Shown piece by piece: positions 26,528 to 36,141 of a stretch of DNA of 64,000 nt. The translations under genes and the position numbers were made by a program. The stretch lies in contig NZ_STGE01000001.1 in the NCBI RefSeq assembly GCF_005222675.1, positions 1 through 64,000 of the forward strand. Reading direction: 5' to 3'. Position 1 is the stretch's first letter. Every line of letters starts with the position of its first letter. Under the pieces are notes generated by a model. It searched no databases, was not told the DNA's origin, and worked only from the letters and a program-made list of their open reading frames with translations. This DNA is from Mycolicibacterium sp. CR10. GTDB taxonomy: Bacteria > Actinomycetota > Actinomycetes > Mycobacteriales > Mycobacteriaceae.

Positions 26528-27984
26528 GGTTCACCGTCCTTTGGCGGAAGCAGCATGTCCTGCCAGGTGTGCTGCCCGGCAGCGTTCCGACCCAGGTCGG
26601 CTTGCCGGTACTGTTTTCCATCCGGTCCGATGTAGCTGCCGGTGCTCGGGTCGTACTCGGCGACCGCAATCGGGGCAGTCGCCGGCACCGAGGTGGGCGG
26701 CGGCGTTCCTGGCGGCGGCTGCGGAACCGGCTGCCCGGACAGCGTCGCGTTCGGATCGCCTTTCCAGTTGGTGCCGTCGTTGAGTGGTACATAGTTTTCG
26801 TCGCTTTCGCACATCTTCACTGTCGGCGCGCGCTTTCCCGGTCGTGTTACACAGGGCAGGTTTCGGGCGCCGCGAACGTTCGTGAGGCCGGAATCCTGTG
26901 GTATCCGGCAGTACAAGTCACCGGCTGGCTTCGGTGGGTAATCCACCTCAGACGGTGCGCGTTGCTGTTGTGCGGGGAGGTATCCCGTTCTGCATGGCGG
27001 GGGCACATTGAGGTTCAGGTTGAAGGACAGGAACACGCCCTTGTAGTCCTGTTTGGTGTTTCGGTTGGCCAGCGCGGCAGCCTGGAGGCCGGCGATCTCG
27101 ATCGGATACAGGGCGAGGATCTGCTCGAGGTTGGGTTGATAGGTGAGCGCCACTTGGCCGAGGCTGACCAGGTTGGTCAGCAAGATAGGCAGAGTGGGCT
27201 GTACACGGTCGAACAGCTGGCGTGCCTGGTCTGCGGCGGGGGGCCCGTCGACCAGTAAGCCCTTGACCGACTCATCCTGGAGCTGTAGCTGATTGGTAAT
27301 TTTGGCGAGGTTCTCCGCCCAGGTCTGGATCGAGTGGGAGGTGTCGGTCTGGGTGTCCAGGATGGGTTTGGACTCATCGATGAGGGTGGTCAGTGCGGGC
27401 AGGTTGTTGCGCGTATCGATGGCCAGCGTGGTGGCCCCTCGCGTCAGCCGTGAAAGCTCGGGACCCAGGCCACCGAAAGCGGTGTAAGACTCGTCGATCA
27501 CCGTTTTGAGGTTGTCGCGCGGGATTGCCTGGACACCGGTGTTGACAGCTCGCAGTAGTGCGTTGATGTCGGGGGGGACCGAGGTGCGGTCGGCGGATAT
27601 CACGTCGCCGTTCTTCAGCGGTGCACCGTCGCCGCTTCGTGGCAGGAGTTCGACGAACAACTCGCCGACCGCAGTCTGGCTGTGCACTTGGGCGTCGAGG
27701 TCCGCCGGGATCTTGATGTCCGACTGCAGCGACAGTACGGCGTCGGCTCCGGTGTCACTCAGGCGGATGTCGGTGACTCGACCCACCGTCGTGCCCCGGT
27801 AGGTGACGTTGGCGTTGTCGTACAGGCTCGCTGCGTCCGGCAGCTTCATGGTGACTTGGTAGCGGCCGACACCGAAAAGCAGGCTCGGCAACCGGAGGTA
27901 GTGGAAGGCCATGGTCCCACCGGCCAAGAGTGTCACCACTCCAAAGGCGGCCAGCTGCAACCGGACTCGTTTACTCAGGTACAT
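26524..27984 (-). CDS. mceF: Mce-family protein MceF
   Basis: 486 residues. N-terminal signal/membrane helix (LQLAAFGVVTLLAGGTMAF), MlaD/MCE domain (VTMKLPDAASLYDNANVTYRG-like strand, then GRVTDI), and helical MCE-tail with DUF3407-type region; proline-rich C-terminus. Member of the hexameric lipid-channel subunits that bridge the periplasm. Start shares a base with the mceE stop (TAATG). Confidence 0.93.
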   Translation of the reverse strand: MYLSKRVRLQLAAFGVVTLLAGGTMAFHYLRLPSLLFGVGRYQVTMKLPDAASLYDNANVTYRGTTVGRVTDIRLSDTGADAVLSLQSDIKIPADLDAQVHSQTAVGELFVELLPRSGDGAPLKNGDVISADRTSVPPDINALLRAVNTGVQAIPRDNLKTVIDESYTAFGGLGPELSRLTRGATTLAIDTRNNLPALTTLIDESKPILDTQTDTSHSIQTWAENLAKITNQLQLQDESVKGLLVDGPPAADQARQLFDRVQPTLPILLTNLVSLGQVALTYQPNLEQILALYPIEIAGLQAAALANRNTKQDYKGVFLSFNLNLNVPPPCRTGYLPAQQQRAPSEVDYPPKPAGDLYCRIPQDSGLTNVRGARNLPCVTRPGKRAPTVKMCESDENYVPLNDGTNWKGDPNATLSGQPVPQPPPGTPPPTSVPATAPIAVAEYDPSTGSYIGPDGKQYRQADLGRNAAGQHTWQDMLLPPKDGEP

Positions 27985-29123
27985 TACGGTCCTTGGTCCA
28001 ACCGGTAGGGGACAATCAGCGGATTTCGCGCGGTGTAGGGGCTAGGCAGTTGCCCGATCGTGCGGCCCCACTGCAGTTCCAGTTCGGTCAGTTTGCCCTC
28101 GAACCGGGTGCCGGTGAACAGCGCCGCGTCGATGCGACTCAATGTCAAGTCCACGATGGTGGTGATGTTGGCGTAGTCACCGCGCCACCACTTGGTCAGG
28201 TTGTCTTTCACGAACGGAACCGTGGTGAACAGATTCAGTGATCGGGTCAGCGCGGGGCCGGCGTTCGCGAGTGATTCCAGAACCGGTCCCAGGTCATTCA
28301 GGATCTGGATCAACGACTCTTGGGACTGGTTGACTGAGTCGGCGGCCAGCGCGCTGAATTTGCCGAGCTGTTCGACCGCCTCCACGAGTTGGTCGCGTTC
28401 GGCGTTGATCACCGCCAACGCGTCGGGAATCGTGCTGAGGGCCTTGTCGATGACTGGTCTTTGTGCCGCGAACTGGGCGACCAGATTGTTGAGGCTCTCG
28501 GTGGCCGCAATGATGTCGCCGATTTGACCGTTGACGTTGGCCGTGAAGGTGTCCAGCTGTGTGAGCAGGCTGCGAAAGTCCTCTTCGCGGCCTCCCAACG
28601 CGGACGTGAGTGCTGCGGTGATGTCCTGCACTTGGCCCACTCCGCCGCCGTTGAGCAGGAGTGAAACCGACGCCAGGGTCTGTTCGGTGGACGGGTAAGC
28701 CCCTGCCGAGGTCAGTGGGATCAGCGAACCGGCACGAAGCTTTCCCGCCGGGCGAACATCGGTGGGGGGTGTCAACTCGATGTGCAGTGAGCCCAGCAGG
28801 CTGGTTTGCCCCAGCGACACGGTCGAGTTGGCCGGAAGGTCGACGTCGCCGTTGAGTACGAGCGTGAGCAGCGCATGCCAGCCTCGACGCTCGATCTTCG
28901 TAACGGTGCCCACATTCACATCGCCCACTCGGACACGCGAATTCGCCTGAAGGTTTTCGACATCGGGCATTTCGGCCTGGATCGTGTAGAAGCCCTGCCC
29001 CTGGCCTTGCGTCCCGGGCAGCCGAAAGGAATTCAGGCCGCGAAAGCCGCATCCCGACAGCGCGACGATGGTCAGCACGATCACGATCACCGCGGCGGCG
29101 CGGGCGCAGCGCTCCCTCGTCAT
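27984..29123 (-). CDS. mceE: Mce-family lipoprotein MceE (LprK type)
   Basis: 379 residues. Signal peptide ending in lipobox LSGC, so it is lipid-anchored, as is usual for the fifth Mce protein. MCE domain (YTIQAEMPDVENLQANSRVRV…GTVTKIE) and long helical tail follow. ATGA overlap with mceD. Confidence 0.93.
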   Translation of the reverse strand: MTRERCARAAAVIVIVLTIVALSGCGFRGLNSFRLPGTQGQGQGFYTIQAEMPDVENLQANSRVRVGDVNVGTVTKIERRGWHALLTLVLNGDVDLPANSTVSLGQTSLLGSLHIELTPPTDVRPAGKLRAGSLIPLTSAGAYPSTEQTLASVSLLLNGGGVGQVQDITAALTSALGGREEDFRSLLTQLDTFTANVNGQIGDIIAATESLNNLVAQFAAQRPVIDKALSTIPDALAVINAERDQLVEAVEQLGKFSALAADSVNQSQESLIQILNDLGPVLESLANAGPALTRSLNLFTTVPFVKDNLTKWWRGDYANITTIVDLTLSRIDAALFTGTRFEGKLTELELQWGRTIGQLPSPYTARNPLIVPYRLDQGP

Positions 29124-30469
29124 GAGCCGCCCCCGGGTGGACTCATCATGCCGGGCAGCCCGGCGGCCGGATCGGTCTGCCGACCCGACGGGCCAGGAAC
29201 CGGCAGCGGGGCTTCAGCTGGTAGCGCCGGCTCGTCGACGGGTGGCGGCGGGGTCTGGCCCGGCGGCGATGTGCCCGGCGCCAGTGCAGTCTGGGGCGGA
29301 ATGTAGTCCGGCCGCAGCCAATCTTCGCTGTAGGTGACTTCGTTCGGCCGGGCGCTGGCCTGGACGAAGGGGTTGACACCGATCGGGGGGAAGTTGTATT
29401 GGCGGTTCTTGATGATCGGCGCCAAGTACTGCACACATAATTTCGCTGATTGTTCGTTGTTCAGTCGCGACGCGGCCTGTACTGCGCCGCACAGGAATGT
29501 GATCGGATCCGAGAAGTTGGCGACGTTGAGCGCTCCGGTCAGCGTGCCCTGGGCGGGCTTGTAAAGGTTGGCGGCGTTGGACAACGTCGTCGGCGCGATA
29601 TGCAGTAGCTGTTTGATGTCGTCGATGCTGCCCGTCAGTGCCTGTGAGACCGACGCCAACTTGTCCGACGTGGTGCCAAGCGTCTCGCGGTTTGCAGCGA
29701 CGAAGGCCGTCAGGTCGCCCACCACGTCATTGAGGTCCTTGACGGCGTCCCCGACTTCGGTGGGGTTGTTGGTCAGCAGCCCGGTGACCGCCGCAAGGTT
29801 CTGATTTAGCTGACGTATTAGTACCGTGCTGTCCTGCAGCGCAGAGACGAGTGTCGACAGATTCTTGACGCTGCTGAAGATATCCGGGCTGTGATCGGCT
29901 AGCGCGGACACCGACTGGGACAACCTGATGATCGCGTCGCGGATCGCCGGGCCTTGGCCGCGCAAGTTGTCGGCGGCGGTGTTGACCAGGGCGCCCAGCG
30001 TGCTGACTCCGCCGGGCTCGGTAGGCTGCAGCAGTGTCGTCAGCCGTTCGAGCTGTTGGCGGAATTCGTCGAACTCCACGGGAACCGCGGTGCGTTCCCT
30101 GGGGATGATGGCGTTGTCCTGCATCGTCGGGCCACCCGTATAGCCGGGGGTCAATTGGATGGCTCGGGAGGTCACCAGCGTCGGCGACAGAATCACGGCT
30201 TTGGCATCGGCGGGCACCGTGTACTTGGCGTCGAACCAAAAGGCGATCTTGACGCGTGTGGGCTGCGGTTCGATGGCGTCGATCCCGCCTACGCGAACAC
30301 CCTTGATGCGGACATCGTCGCCGACGAACACCCCGTTGCTGTTGTCGAAGTAGGCGACGACGTGAACGCGATCGACCTCGTGTGCCGCGCGCCCCACCGC
30401 AATCGACCCGCCCCCAATGAGGCTCACCAAGACGATTGCCAATCCAAGTCTGGTCCGAGAGTTCGTCAT
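29120..30469 (-). CDS. mceD: Mce-family protein MceD
   Basis: 449 residues. N-terminal helix (LGLAIVLVSLIGGGSIAVG), MCE domain (VVAYFDNSNGVFVGDDVRIKG), coiled helical middle, and a proline-rich C-terminus (PPGQTPPPPVDEP). Starts on the ATGA shared with mceC. Confidence 0.93.
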   Translation of the reverse strand: MTNSRTRLGLAIVLVSLIGGGSIAVGRAAHEVDRVHVVAYFDNSNGVFVGDDVRIKGVRVGGIDAIEPQPTRVKIAFWFDAKYTVPADAKAVILSPTLVTSRAIQLTPGYTGGPTMQDNAIIPRERTAVPVEFDEFRQQLERLTTLLQPTEPGGVSTLGALVNTAADNLRGQGPAIRDAIIRLSQSVSALADHSPDIFSSVKNLSTLVSALQDSTVLIRQLNQNLAAVTGLLTNNPTEVGDAVKDLNDVVGDLTAFVAANRETLGTTSDKLASVSQALTGSIDDIKQLLHIAPTTLSNAANLYKPAQGTLTGALNVANFSDPITFLCGAVQAASRLNNEQSAKLCVQYLAPIIKNRQYNFPPIGVNPFVQASARPNEVTYSEDWLRPDYIPPQTALAPGTSPPGQTPPPPVDEPALPAEAPLPVPGPSGRQTDPAAGLPGMMSPPGGGS

Positions 30470-31794
30470 CGTCTGCCTTGGGGGATCGAGGAATCCGTTA
30501 GTCCGGGCGCGACTTCGTCGGGCCCCGGCACGAAGACCGGGCTTGGGGTCGGCGACTGGGGGGCCTGCTGGCCGGGTGGTGGGGGTGCCGGCGGACCTGG
30601 TGGTGGCCCACCTGGCGGAGGCGCCGGTACCGGTTCGCGATAGGGGTACCGGGGATCGCCCCTGTTTCCGGTGATCGCGTCGGGCAGAGTCAGATTCGGT
30701 TCGCCGCCCTGGCCCGTCCGCGGATAGGGAATCGGCAGTGCCGGGGTGCCGGGCTGGCCCAGTTGGGGGTCGGTGCGCTCGGAAGGTAGGAGCACGTTGG
30801 GATCCAGACCGAGATCGGAGAACGCCGCATCGACGAACGGTTGAATGAACTGTCCGGGCAGTAGGTTGGCGAGGTAGGCGTTGAAGAAGGGGCCCGCTGC
30901 GACAGTCTCGCCGAACTGCATTGCATAGGCCGCCAGCCCTTTGATGGACTCTTGGATCTGAACCTTACGGTTATCGAGGATCGCGAGAACCTCGTTGAGT
31001 TTGTCGAGTGCGGGTTTGAGCGTCGTCTTGTTTTCCGCGATGAACCCGGCGATCTGCCGACTGAGCTGAGAGACATTCGTCGAGATCTCGTCTAGCGCAG
31101 CGCTTTGAGAGCGCAGCTGCGTCAACAACGCATTGGTGTCGGAGACCAGGCGCACGATGTCGTTGGTGCGTTCGCCCAGCACGGTGGTCGCCTTGGCGGC
31201 GTTCGCGAGCAGTTCGCGCAGCCGGGCGTCGCGCTTGTTGAGAGTCTCCGAGAAGCGGGCGACGCCCGCGACGGCGAGCCGCAGGTCATCGGGGGTGTCT
31301 TGGAGTGTCTGGGACAGCACTGTCAGCGACGTTGACAGCTGCTCGGTGTCGAGGCCGCTGATGGTGGTCGTGAGGTCTCCCAGAGCGTCCGGCAATTGAT
31401 ACGGCGAGACAGTCCGTTCGACCGGGATGGTGCCGGAGAGCGTCCCGGCGCCGCGAGTGGTGAGGTCGAGGATCTTGTTGCCGAGGACACTGGTCGTCTT
31501 GATCGACGCCTCGCTACGATCGCCCAACCGGATGCCGTCGGCCACCGTGAACTTGACCAGTACCCACTGCCCGTCGAGGGTGATGCTCTGCACTTGGCCG
31601 GCGGGAGCCCCCGACACCCGCACCGAGGCGCCGGTGGTCAGTCCGCCGGCCTCGTCGAAATACGCCGAATAGGTCTTGCCGGAGGAGACGAACGGAAGCT
31701 TGTCGTAGTTAAGCGCGCCGACGACGAGGGCGGCGGTGGCCACGACCCCGATGGCTCCCATGACGATGAAGTTGCGCTCGCCGAAGGCCTTCAT
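30466..31794 (-). CDS. mceC: Mce-family protein MceC
   Basis: 442 residues from ATG 31794, which overlaps the mceB stop (ATGA), rather than GTG 31806. N-terminal helix (FIVMGAIGVVATAALVVGAL), MCE domain (YSAYFDEAGGLTTGASVRVSG), helical tail, and a long Pro/Gly-rich end (VPAPPPGGPPPGPPAPPPPG) probably lying near the cell wall. Confidence 0.93.
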   Translation of the reverse strand: MKAFGERNFIVMGAIGVVATAALVVGALNYDKLPFVSSGKTYSAYFDEAGGLTTGASVRVSGAPAGQVQSITLDGQWVLVKFTVADGIRLGDRSEASIKTTSVLGNKILDLTTRGAGTLSGTIPVERTVSPYQLPDALGDLTTTISGLDTEQLSTSLTVLSQTLQDTPDDLRLAVAGVARFSETLNKRDARLRELLANAAKATTVLGERTNDIVRLVSDTNALLTQLRSQSAALDEISTNVSQLSRQIAGFIAENKTTLKPALDKLNEVLAILDNRKVQIQESIKGLAAYAMQFGETVAAGPFFNAYLANLLPGQFIQPFVDAAFSDLGLDPNVLLPSERTDPQLGQPGTPALPIPYPRTGQGGEPNLTLPDAITGNRGDPRYPYREPVPAPPPGGPPPGPPAPPPPGQQAPQSPTPSPVFVPGPDEVAPGLTDSSIPQGRR

Positions 31795-32819
31795 TCGGGT
31801 GCACACCTGCCGCTATCTTGTCCCGCCAACTTGATGTACACGGGTTGTCCCCCCTTTCCATTCACTTTCAGCAGCAAATCGCACAGGTAGAAGGCGAAGT
31901 AGTTGCCGTAGAGGCCTTGGCGCAGCAGCACACGGTAGGCGTCGGGCAATGTACGGAGGAGGTTGTCGAAATAGTCGCGATCTGCGAGCACAGCGGTCGC
32001 GGTGCGATCGGTCTCGTGGATCGTTTTCTGCAGCGGTGGTCGTGCTTGTGCGAGAAGGTCGGCGATCGAGCGGGCAGCCTCGTTGGCGTAGGCCACTCCG
32101 TTGCTGATGTCCTGCTTGCGGGCTTGCAGTCCGTGCACGAGCTGCGACAGCGAGTCGATGGCCTTGCCGAATTGGTCGCTGTGCTGGCCCAGCGATCCCA
32201 GCACGGAGTTCAAGTTGACGATGGTTTGCCCGATCAGCTCGTCCCGGTCGGCCAGCGTGTTCGTCAGCGCTGCGGTCTGAGCCAGGATGGAACCGATCGT
32301 GGCGCCTTGACCCTGAAAGGCTGCGATGAGTTGGCCGGTGAGCGTATTCACCTGGGCGGGGTCCAGCGCGCGGAACAGCGGCCGGAACCCACCGATCACG
32401 GCGTCAAGATCCAGCGCCGGCGCGGTGCGATTCAATGGGATCGTCTCGCCGGGCCGCAGTTTCTTGGTTCCGCCCGCGCCTTCCTCGATCGCCAGGTAGC
32501 GGTCCCCGATCAGGTTGTCGTACTTGATGACAGCCCTGCTGCCGTCGGTGAGTACCACCGAGTCGTCGGCCCCGAACTGGACCTGCACGGTGGAATCGTC
32601 TCGGACTGTGAGGTTCTTGACCTTGCCGACCTCCACACCGGCAATACGGACGAAGTCTTCGCTCTTCAGTCCGCTGACGTTGGTGAAGACGGCGGTGTAG
32701 GTCTGTTCGGGCTCGAAGCGCAGCTGCGCGAAGACGGTGATGAGTGCGAATGCGCCGAACGCGCACACGACCACGAAGATCCCGAGGCGCCACAAGACGG
32801 CCGACACCTTATTCATCAC
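31791..32819 (-). CDS. mceB: Mce-family protein MceB
   Basis: 342 residues. N-terminal helix (LGIFVVVCAFGAFALITVFA), MCE domain (YTAVFTNVSGLKSEDFVRIAG…GKVKNLTV), helical tail, and the MceB-typical end YGNYFAFYLCDLLLKVNG…GRCAPE with two Cys. Gap of 57 bp after mceA, the largest in the operon. Confidence 0.93.
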   Translation of the reverse strand: MMNKVSAVLWRLGIFVVVCAFGAFALITVFAQLRFEPEQTYTAVFTNVSGLKSEDFVRIAGVEVGKVKNLTVRDDSTVQVQFGADDSVVLTDGSRAVIKYDNLIGDRYLAIEEGAGGTKKLRPGETIPLNRTAPALDLDAVIGGFRPLFRALDPAQVNTLTGQLIAAFQGQGATIGSILAQTAALTNTLADRDELIGQTIVNLNSVLGSLGQHSDQFGKAIDSLSQLVHGLQARKQDISNGVAYANEAARSIADLLAQARPPLQKTIHETDRTATAVLADRDYFDNLLRTLPDAYRVLLRQGLYGNYFAFYLCDLLLKVNGKGGQPVYIKLAGQDSGRCAPE

Positions 32820-32876
32820 GGCGATGCTCCCCTCCGACGGTTGCGGGTATGTGTCGACGACTTGCGTGGCCGGCGG

Positions 32877-34220
32877 TCACGGCGGTGTGGGTCCTGGTGA
32901 CGGCGCCGGCGGCACCCCGGGGTAGAGGGGCGTTCCATCGGGGCCGTACTGAGGTGCGCCGTAGGGCGGCGCACCGGGATAGGGCACGGGACCGGGTGCC
33001 GGGCCGCCCGGGTAGCGGATACTCGGCGGTTCGGGGACCGCCCGAGTCACGGGGAAGTAGTTGGCGTACCCGGGGAATCCGATGCCGGGATTGGGCCGCC
33101 AATCCAATCCGGTGCCGAAGCCGGTGTTGGCGATCAGCTGTCTCACGGGGAAGTTCTTGGCGACGTCGGGCAGCGAGCCGCACCCGGGCTTGCCGCCTTC
33201 CCCGCCCTTGGCGCCGTCGATCGGCAGGTTGTCCGGATATCGGTACGGGTCGTATCCCGGCAACAGCGCAGCGTCCATGATGAGAGACTTGCCGTTTCCG
33301 CCGAGCATGTCGGCATAGCCGCTGTCGAGGGTGGTCTTGGCGCCGACGAACAAGCAGGTGAGCTCGGGGTTGTACTTCATCAGCAAGTTCGTGGTGGGTT
33401 CCAGCAGGTTGACCGCTTTCACCAGATTGTCTTTGCTGGGGCCCAAGAGGCCGACTCCGCTGCGGGACAGCCCAACGACGTTGAGCAGCAGCGCGTCGAG
33501 CTGCTGGGCGTGCGTGGTGACCGTCACGCTCGTCGTGGTCCCGGCGGCCAGGGTGTCGATGATGTTTTTTGCCGCGGCGCTGTAGGTGTCGCTGACACCT
33601 TTGAGCGCGCGGAAGTCCTCGCGCAACGTGTCGGTGCGTGGATTCAACTCCAGCAGAACCTCATTGCTCGCGGTGATCGCCTCACCGATCCGGTCACCTT
33701 GTCCTCTCACCCCCTCGGCGAGCGCACTGAGCACGGCGTTGAGCTTGAACGGGTCGATCGCCTTGATCAGCTGCACCACGTTCTGAAACACGGTGTTGAC
33801 CTCGGTGGCGACGTTCTGTGATCGCAGGACCGCTCCGGCGGACAGCCGCTGCGGGCTGGGGTTGGGCGGGTAGACAAGATCGACGAACTTCGCCCCGAAC
33901 AGCGATATGGACTGGATGCGCGCCTCGACATTGGCTGGGATGTACTGGATCTGGGCCGGGTCGATGTCCAACTGGATGCGTGTGGAATCTCCGCCACTAA
34001 CCGAGCTGACGTGACCGACCTGCACACCACGCATCTTGACCCGCGAGTTGGGCTCCAGCACCAAGCCCGACCGGTCCGCGGTCAGCGTCACCGGCACGGT
34101 CGAGTTAAAGGTCCCCCTGAACATGGTCAGACTCAGCACCACCGCCGCGACGATGCCCACGACCAAGAACACCGCCCACCACTCGGAGGAGATCCGACGA
34201 GCGCCCGTTCCGTGTGTCAC
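32877..34220 (-). CDS. mceA: Mce-family protein MceA
   Basis: 447 residues. N-terminal helix (WWAVFLVVGIVAAVVLSLTMF), MCE domain (VPVTLTADRSGLVLEPNSRVKMRG…GHVSSV), helical tail, and a tyrosine/proline-rich C-terminus (APPYGAPQYGPDGTPLYPG). GTG start four bases after the yrbEB stop. Type of Mce system (1, 3, 4 or other) cannot be fixed by eye. Confidence 0.93.
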   Translation of the reverse strand: MTHGTGARRISSEWWAVFLVVGIVAAVVLSLTMFRGTFNSTVPVTLTADRSGLVLEPNSRVKMRGVQVGHVSSVSGGDSTRIQLDIDPAQIQYIPANVEARIQSISLFGAKFVDLVYPPNPSPQRLSAGAVLRSQNVATEVNTVFQNVVQLIKAIDPFKLNAVLSALAEGVRGQGDRIGEAITASNEVLLELNPRTDTLREDFRALKGVSDTYSAAAKNIIDTLAAGTTTSVTVTTHAQQLDALLLNVVGLSRSGVGLLGPSKDNLVKAVNLLEPTTNLLMKYNPELTCLFVGAKTTLDSGYADMLGGNGKSLIMDAALLPGYDPYRYPDNLPIDGAKGGEGGKPGCGSLPDVAKNFPVRQLIANTGFGTGLDWRPNPGIGFPGYANYFPVTRAVPEPPSIRYPGGPAPGPVPYPGAPPYGAPQYGPDGTPLYPGVPPAPSPGPTPP

Positions 34221-34224
34221 CGCG

Positions 34225-35082
34225 TCACCCCGCGAAGTTGAAGTTGCCGGTCTGGCCGTAGAGGGCCAGAGTGACCAAGAGAATCACCATTTGCGACGCG
34301 ATCAGTGACGTCCGGGTCGCACGTCCGACCGCCTCACCCACGCCCGCGGGCCCGCCGGTGGCGTTGAGTCCGTAATACGTGTGGATCAGCATGATCACCA
34401 GAACTTCGGCCACCGTGACGCCGAAGGAGAAGAACACGGCCTGCGGATCGAGGAAGGTATCGAAGTAATGGTCGAATACTCCGGACCCTTGCCCGTAGAA
34501 CACGGTGGTGATGACACGCACCGAGAAGAACGACATCAACAATGCTACGCAATACAGCGGAACGACCACGATCATGCCGGCGACCACACGGGTTGAGGCC
34601 AGGTAGGCGATCGGACGGATGCCCATCACCGCCAGCGCATCGACCTCTTCGTTGATCTTCATCGCGCCCAGCTGCGCGGTGGTACCGGCACCAATCGTCG
34701 CCGCGAACGCGAAAGCCGAGCTGGCCGGGGTGACCAGCCGAACGTTGACGAAGGCAGAGGTGAAACCCGCTAACGCTTCCACACCGACCTGAGACATCTG
34801 GTTGTAGGCCTGACTTGCCAGGGCGCCGCTGGTCGACAAATTGAGGAAGGCAACCACCGCAACGGTGCCACCCACGACCGCCAGGGATCCCGCGCCGAGA
34901 CCTATCGCGGCGATCTGGCGCAGCAGTTCAGCCCGGTAGAAGCTCACCGCCTGGCCGATTGAGCTGATCGACTGACCGTAGAAACGGGCCTGATCGCCGA
35001 GTTCCTTCCACCTGGCCCTCCACCCGCTCAGGGCGCGAGCGGTACGAGGAAGTCTCTGTCGGAACATGACGCGCGCGCTCAC
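34225..35082 (-). CDS. yrbEB: MlaE/YrbE-family permease, second subunit
   Basis: 285 residues; five to six hydrophobic segments with the permease core TSAFVNVRLVTPASSAFAFAATIGAGTTAQLGAM and the coupling-helix sequence INEEVDALAVMGIRPIAYL. Forms the inner-membrane pore with YrbEA; the MceG-type ATPase is not in the window, as is usual. GTG start overlaps the previous stop. Confidence 0.94.
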   Translation of the reverse strand: MSARVMFRQRLPRTARALSGWRARWKELGDQARFYGQSISSIGQAVSFYRAELLRQIAAIGLGAGSLAVVGGTVAVVAFLNLSTSGALASQAYNQMSQVGVEALAGFTSAFVNVRLVTPASSAFAFAATIGAGTTAQLGAMKINEEVDALAVMGIRPIAYLASTRVVAGMIVVVPLYCVALLMSFFSVRVITTVFYGQGSGVFDHYFDTFLDPQAVFFSFGVTVAEVLVIMLIHTYYGLNATGGPAGVGEAVGRATRTSLIASQMVILLVTLALYGQTGNFNFAG

Positions 35083-35894
35083 CTCGTGACCTCGAATCCG
35101 ACCGCGGTGACGATGGCATTGACGACGAACAGCAGTAGGAACGCGATCACAACAGTCTCGTTGACCGCATTACCCACGCCTGCCGCACCTTTTTGCACCC
35201 GCAAGCCCTGGTAGCAGGCGATCAGACCTGCCACGAAACCGAACAGCGAGGCCTTGACGAGAGAGACGAGGACATCGCTGAGGCCGGTGATCAGCGTCAT
35301 GCTGGCGACGAACGACCCGGGTGTCACATGCTGGAAGTAGACCGAAAAGAAGAAGGCGCCCAGGAGGCCAGTCACGGACACGACAGATGACAAGAGGACC
35401 GCGACCGTGGTCGTGGCCAGCACCCTAGGGACGACCAGGGAATGGATCGGGTCAAGGCCGAGTACCCGCATCGCGTCGACTTCCTCGCGGATGGTGCGCG
35501 ACCCGAGATCGGCGCACATCGCCGAGGCACCGGCACCCGCGACGACGAGGACGGTCACGAAGGGTCCGATCTGGTTCACCGCGCCCAATGCTGCGCCGGT
35601 CCCCGAGAAGTCGGCGGCACCGAATTCGGCGAGCAGCGTGTTGAAGGTGAAGGACGTCAGGACTACCAGGGGTATCGACAACGTCAGCGCGGGGACCAGG
35701 GAAACCCGCGCCACGAACCATGATTGGAACAGAAACTCGCGCCATTGGAACGGTGGTTTGACCATCGCCACGAACATGTCCAGCGTCATCGCGTAGAGCC
35801 CGCCGATCACGCCGAGTGGTTTCAGCGCCGTGGTGTTCCCCCGCAGCACTGCCGGCAGTTCGTTGCTCTTGAAACGGAGCGAAAAGTGTTTCAT
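35079..35894 (-). CDS. yrbEA: MlaE/YrbE-family permease, first subunit
   Basis: 271 residues; permease core with GPFVTVLVVAGAGASAMCADLGSRTIREEVDAMRVLGLDP and C-terminal AFLLLFVVNAIVTAVGFEVTR. First gene of the mce operon. No strong promoter was found upstream; 35895-36141 holds no convincing gene. Confidence 0.94.
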   Translation of the reverse strand: MKHFSLRFKSNELPAVLRGNTTALKPLGVIGGLYAMTLDMFVAMVKPPFQWREFLFQSWFVARVSLVPALTLSIPLVVLTSFTFNTLLAEFGAADFSGTGAALGAVNQIGPFVTVLVVAGAGASAMCADLGSRTIREEVDAMRVLGLDPIHSLVVPRVLATTTVAVLLSSVVSVTGLLGAFFFSVYFQHVTPGSFVASMTLITGLSDVLVSLVKASLFGFVAGLIACYQGLRVQKGAAGVGNAVNETVVIAFLLLFVVNAIVTAVGFEVTR

Positions 35895-36141
35895 CCGAAC
35901 ATCAATGCCTTCTGATCTGCACGAGACGCATGTTGCGGCTGAGGTCGTTCAGTGCGCTGCCACCCCGGGAACTGCGTGCGTACTCGGTGGAGATGTCGAC
36001 CAGCGCCGTTACTCCACGCCATCGCGATCGGCGGAACCGTCGCTGACACCACGCCAGTCCGACGAGCGCGACCACCTTCTGTCGAAGGCGGCGCCTCGTA
36101 CGGTGAGGTACTCGTCACCTTCCCGGCGCGCTGACTTCCGG

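Noticed and set aside
35895-36141. Possible pcaB or other pca gene remnant after the orphan pcaG
   Set aside because: All three minus-strand frames were read; short pieces such as GDEYLTVRGAAFD and ALNDLSRNMRLVQ do not match cycloisomerase or any family I know.
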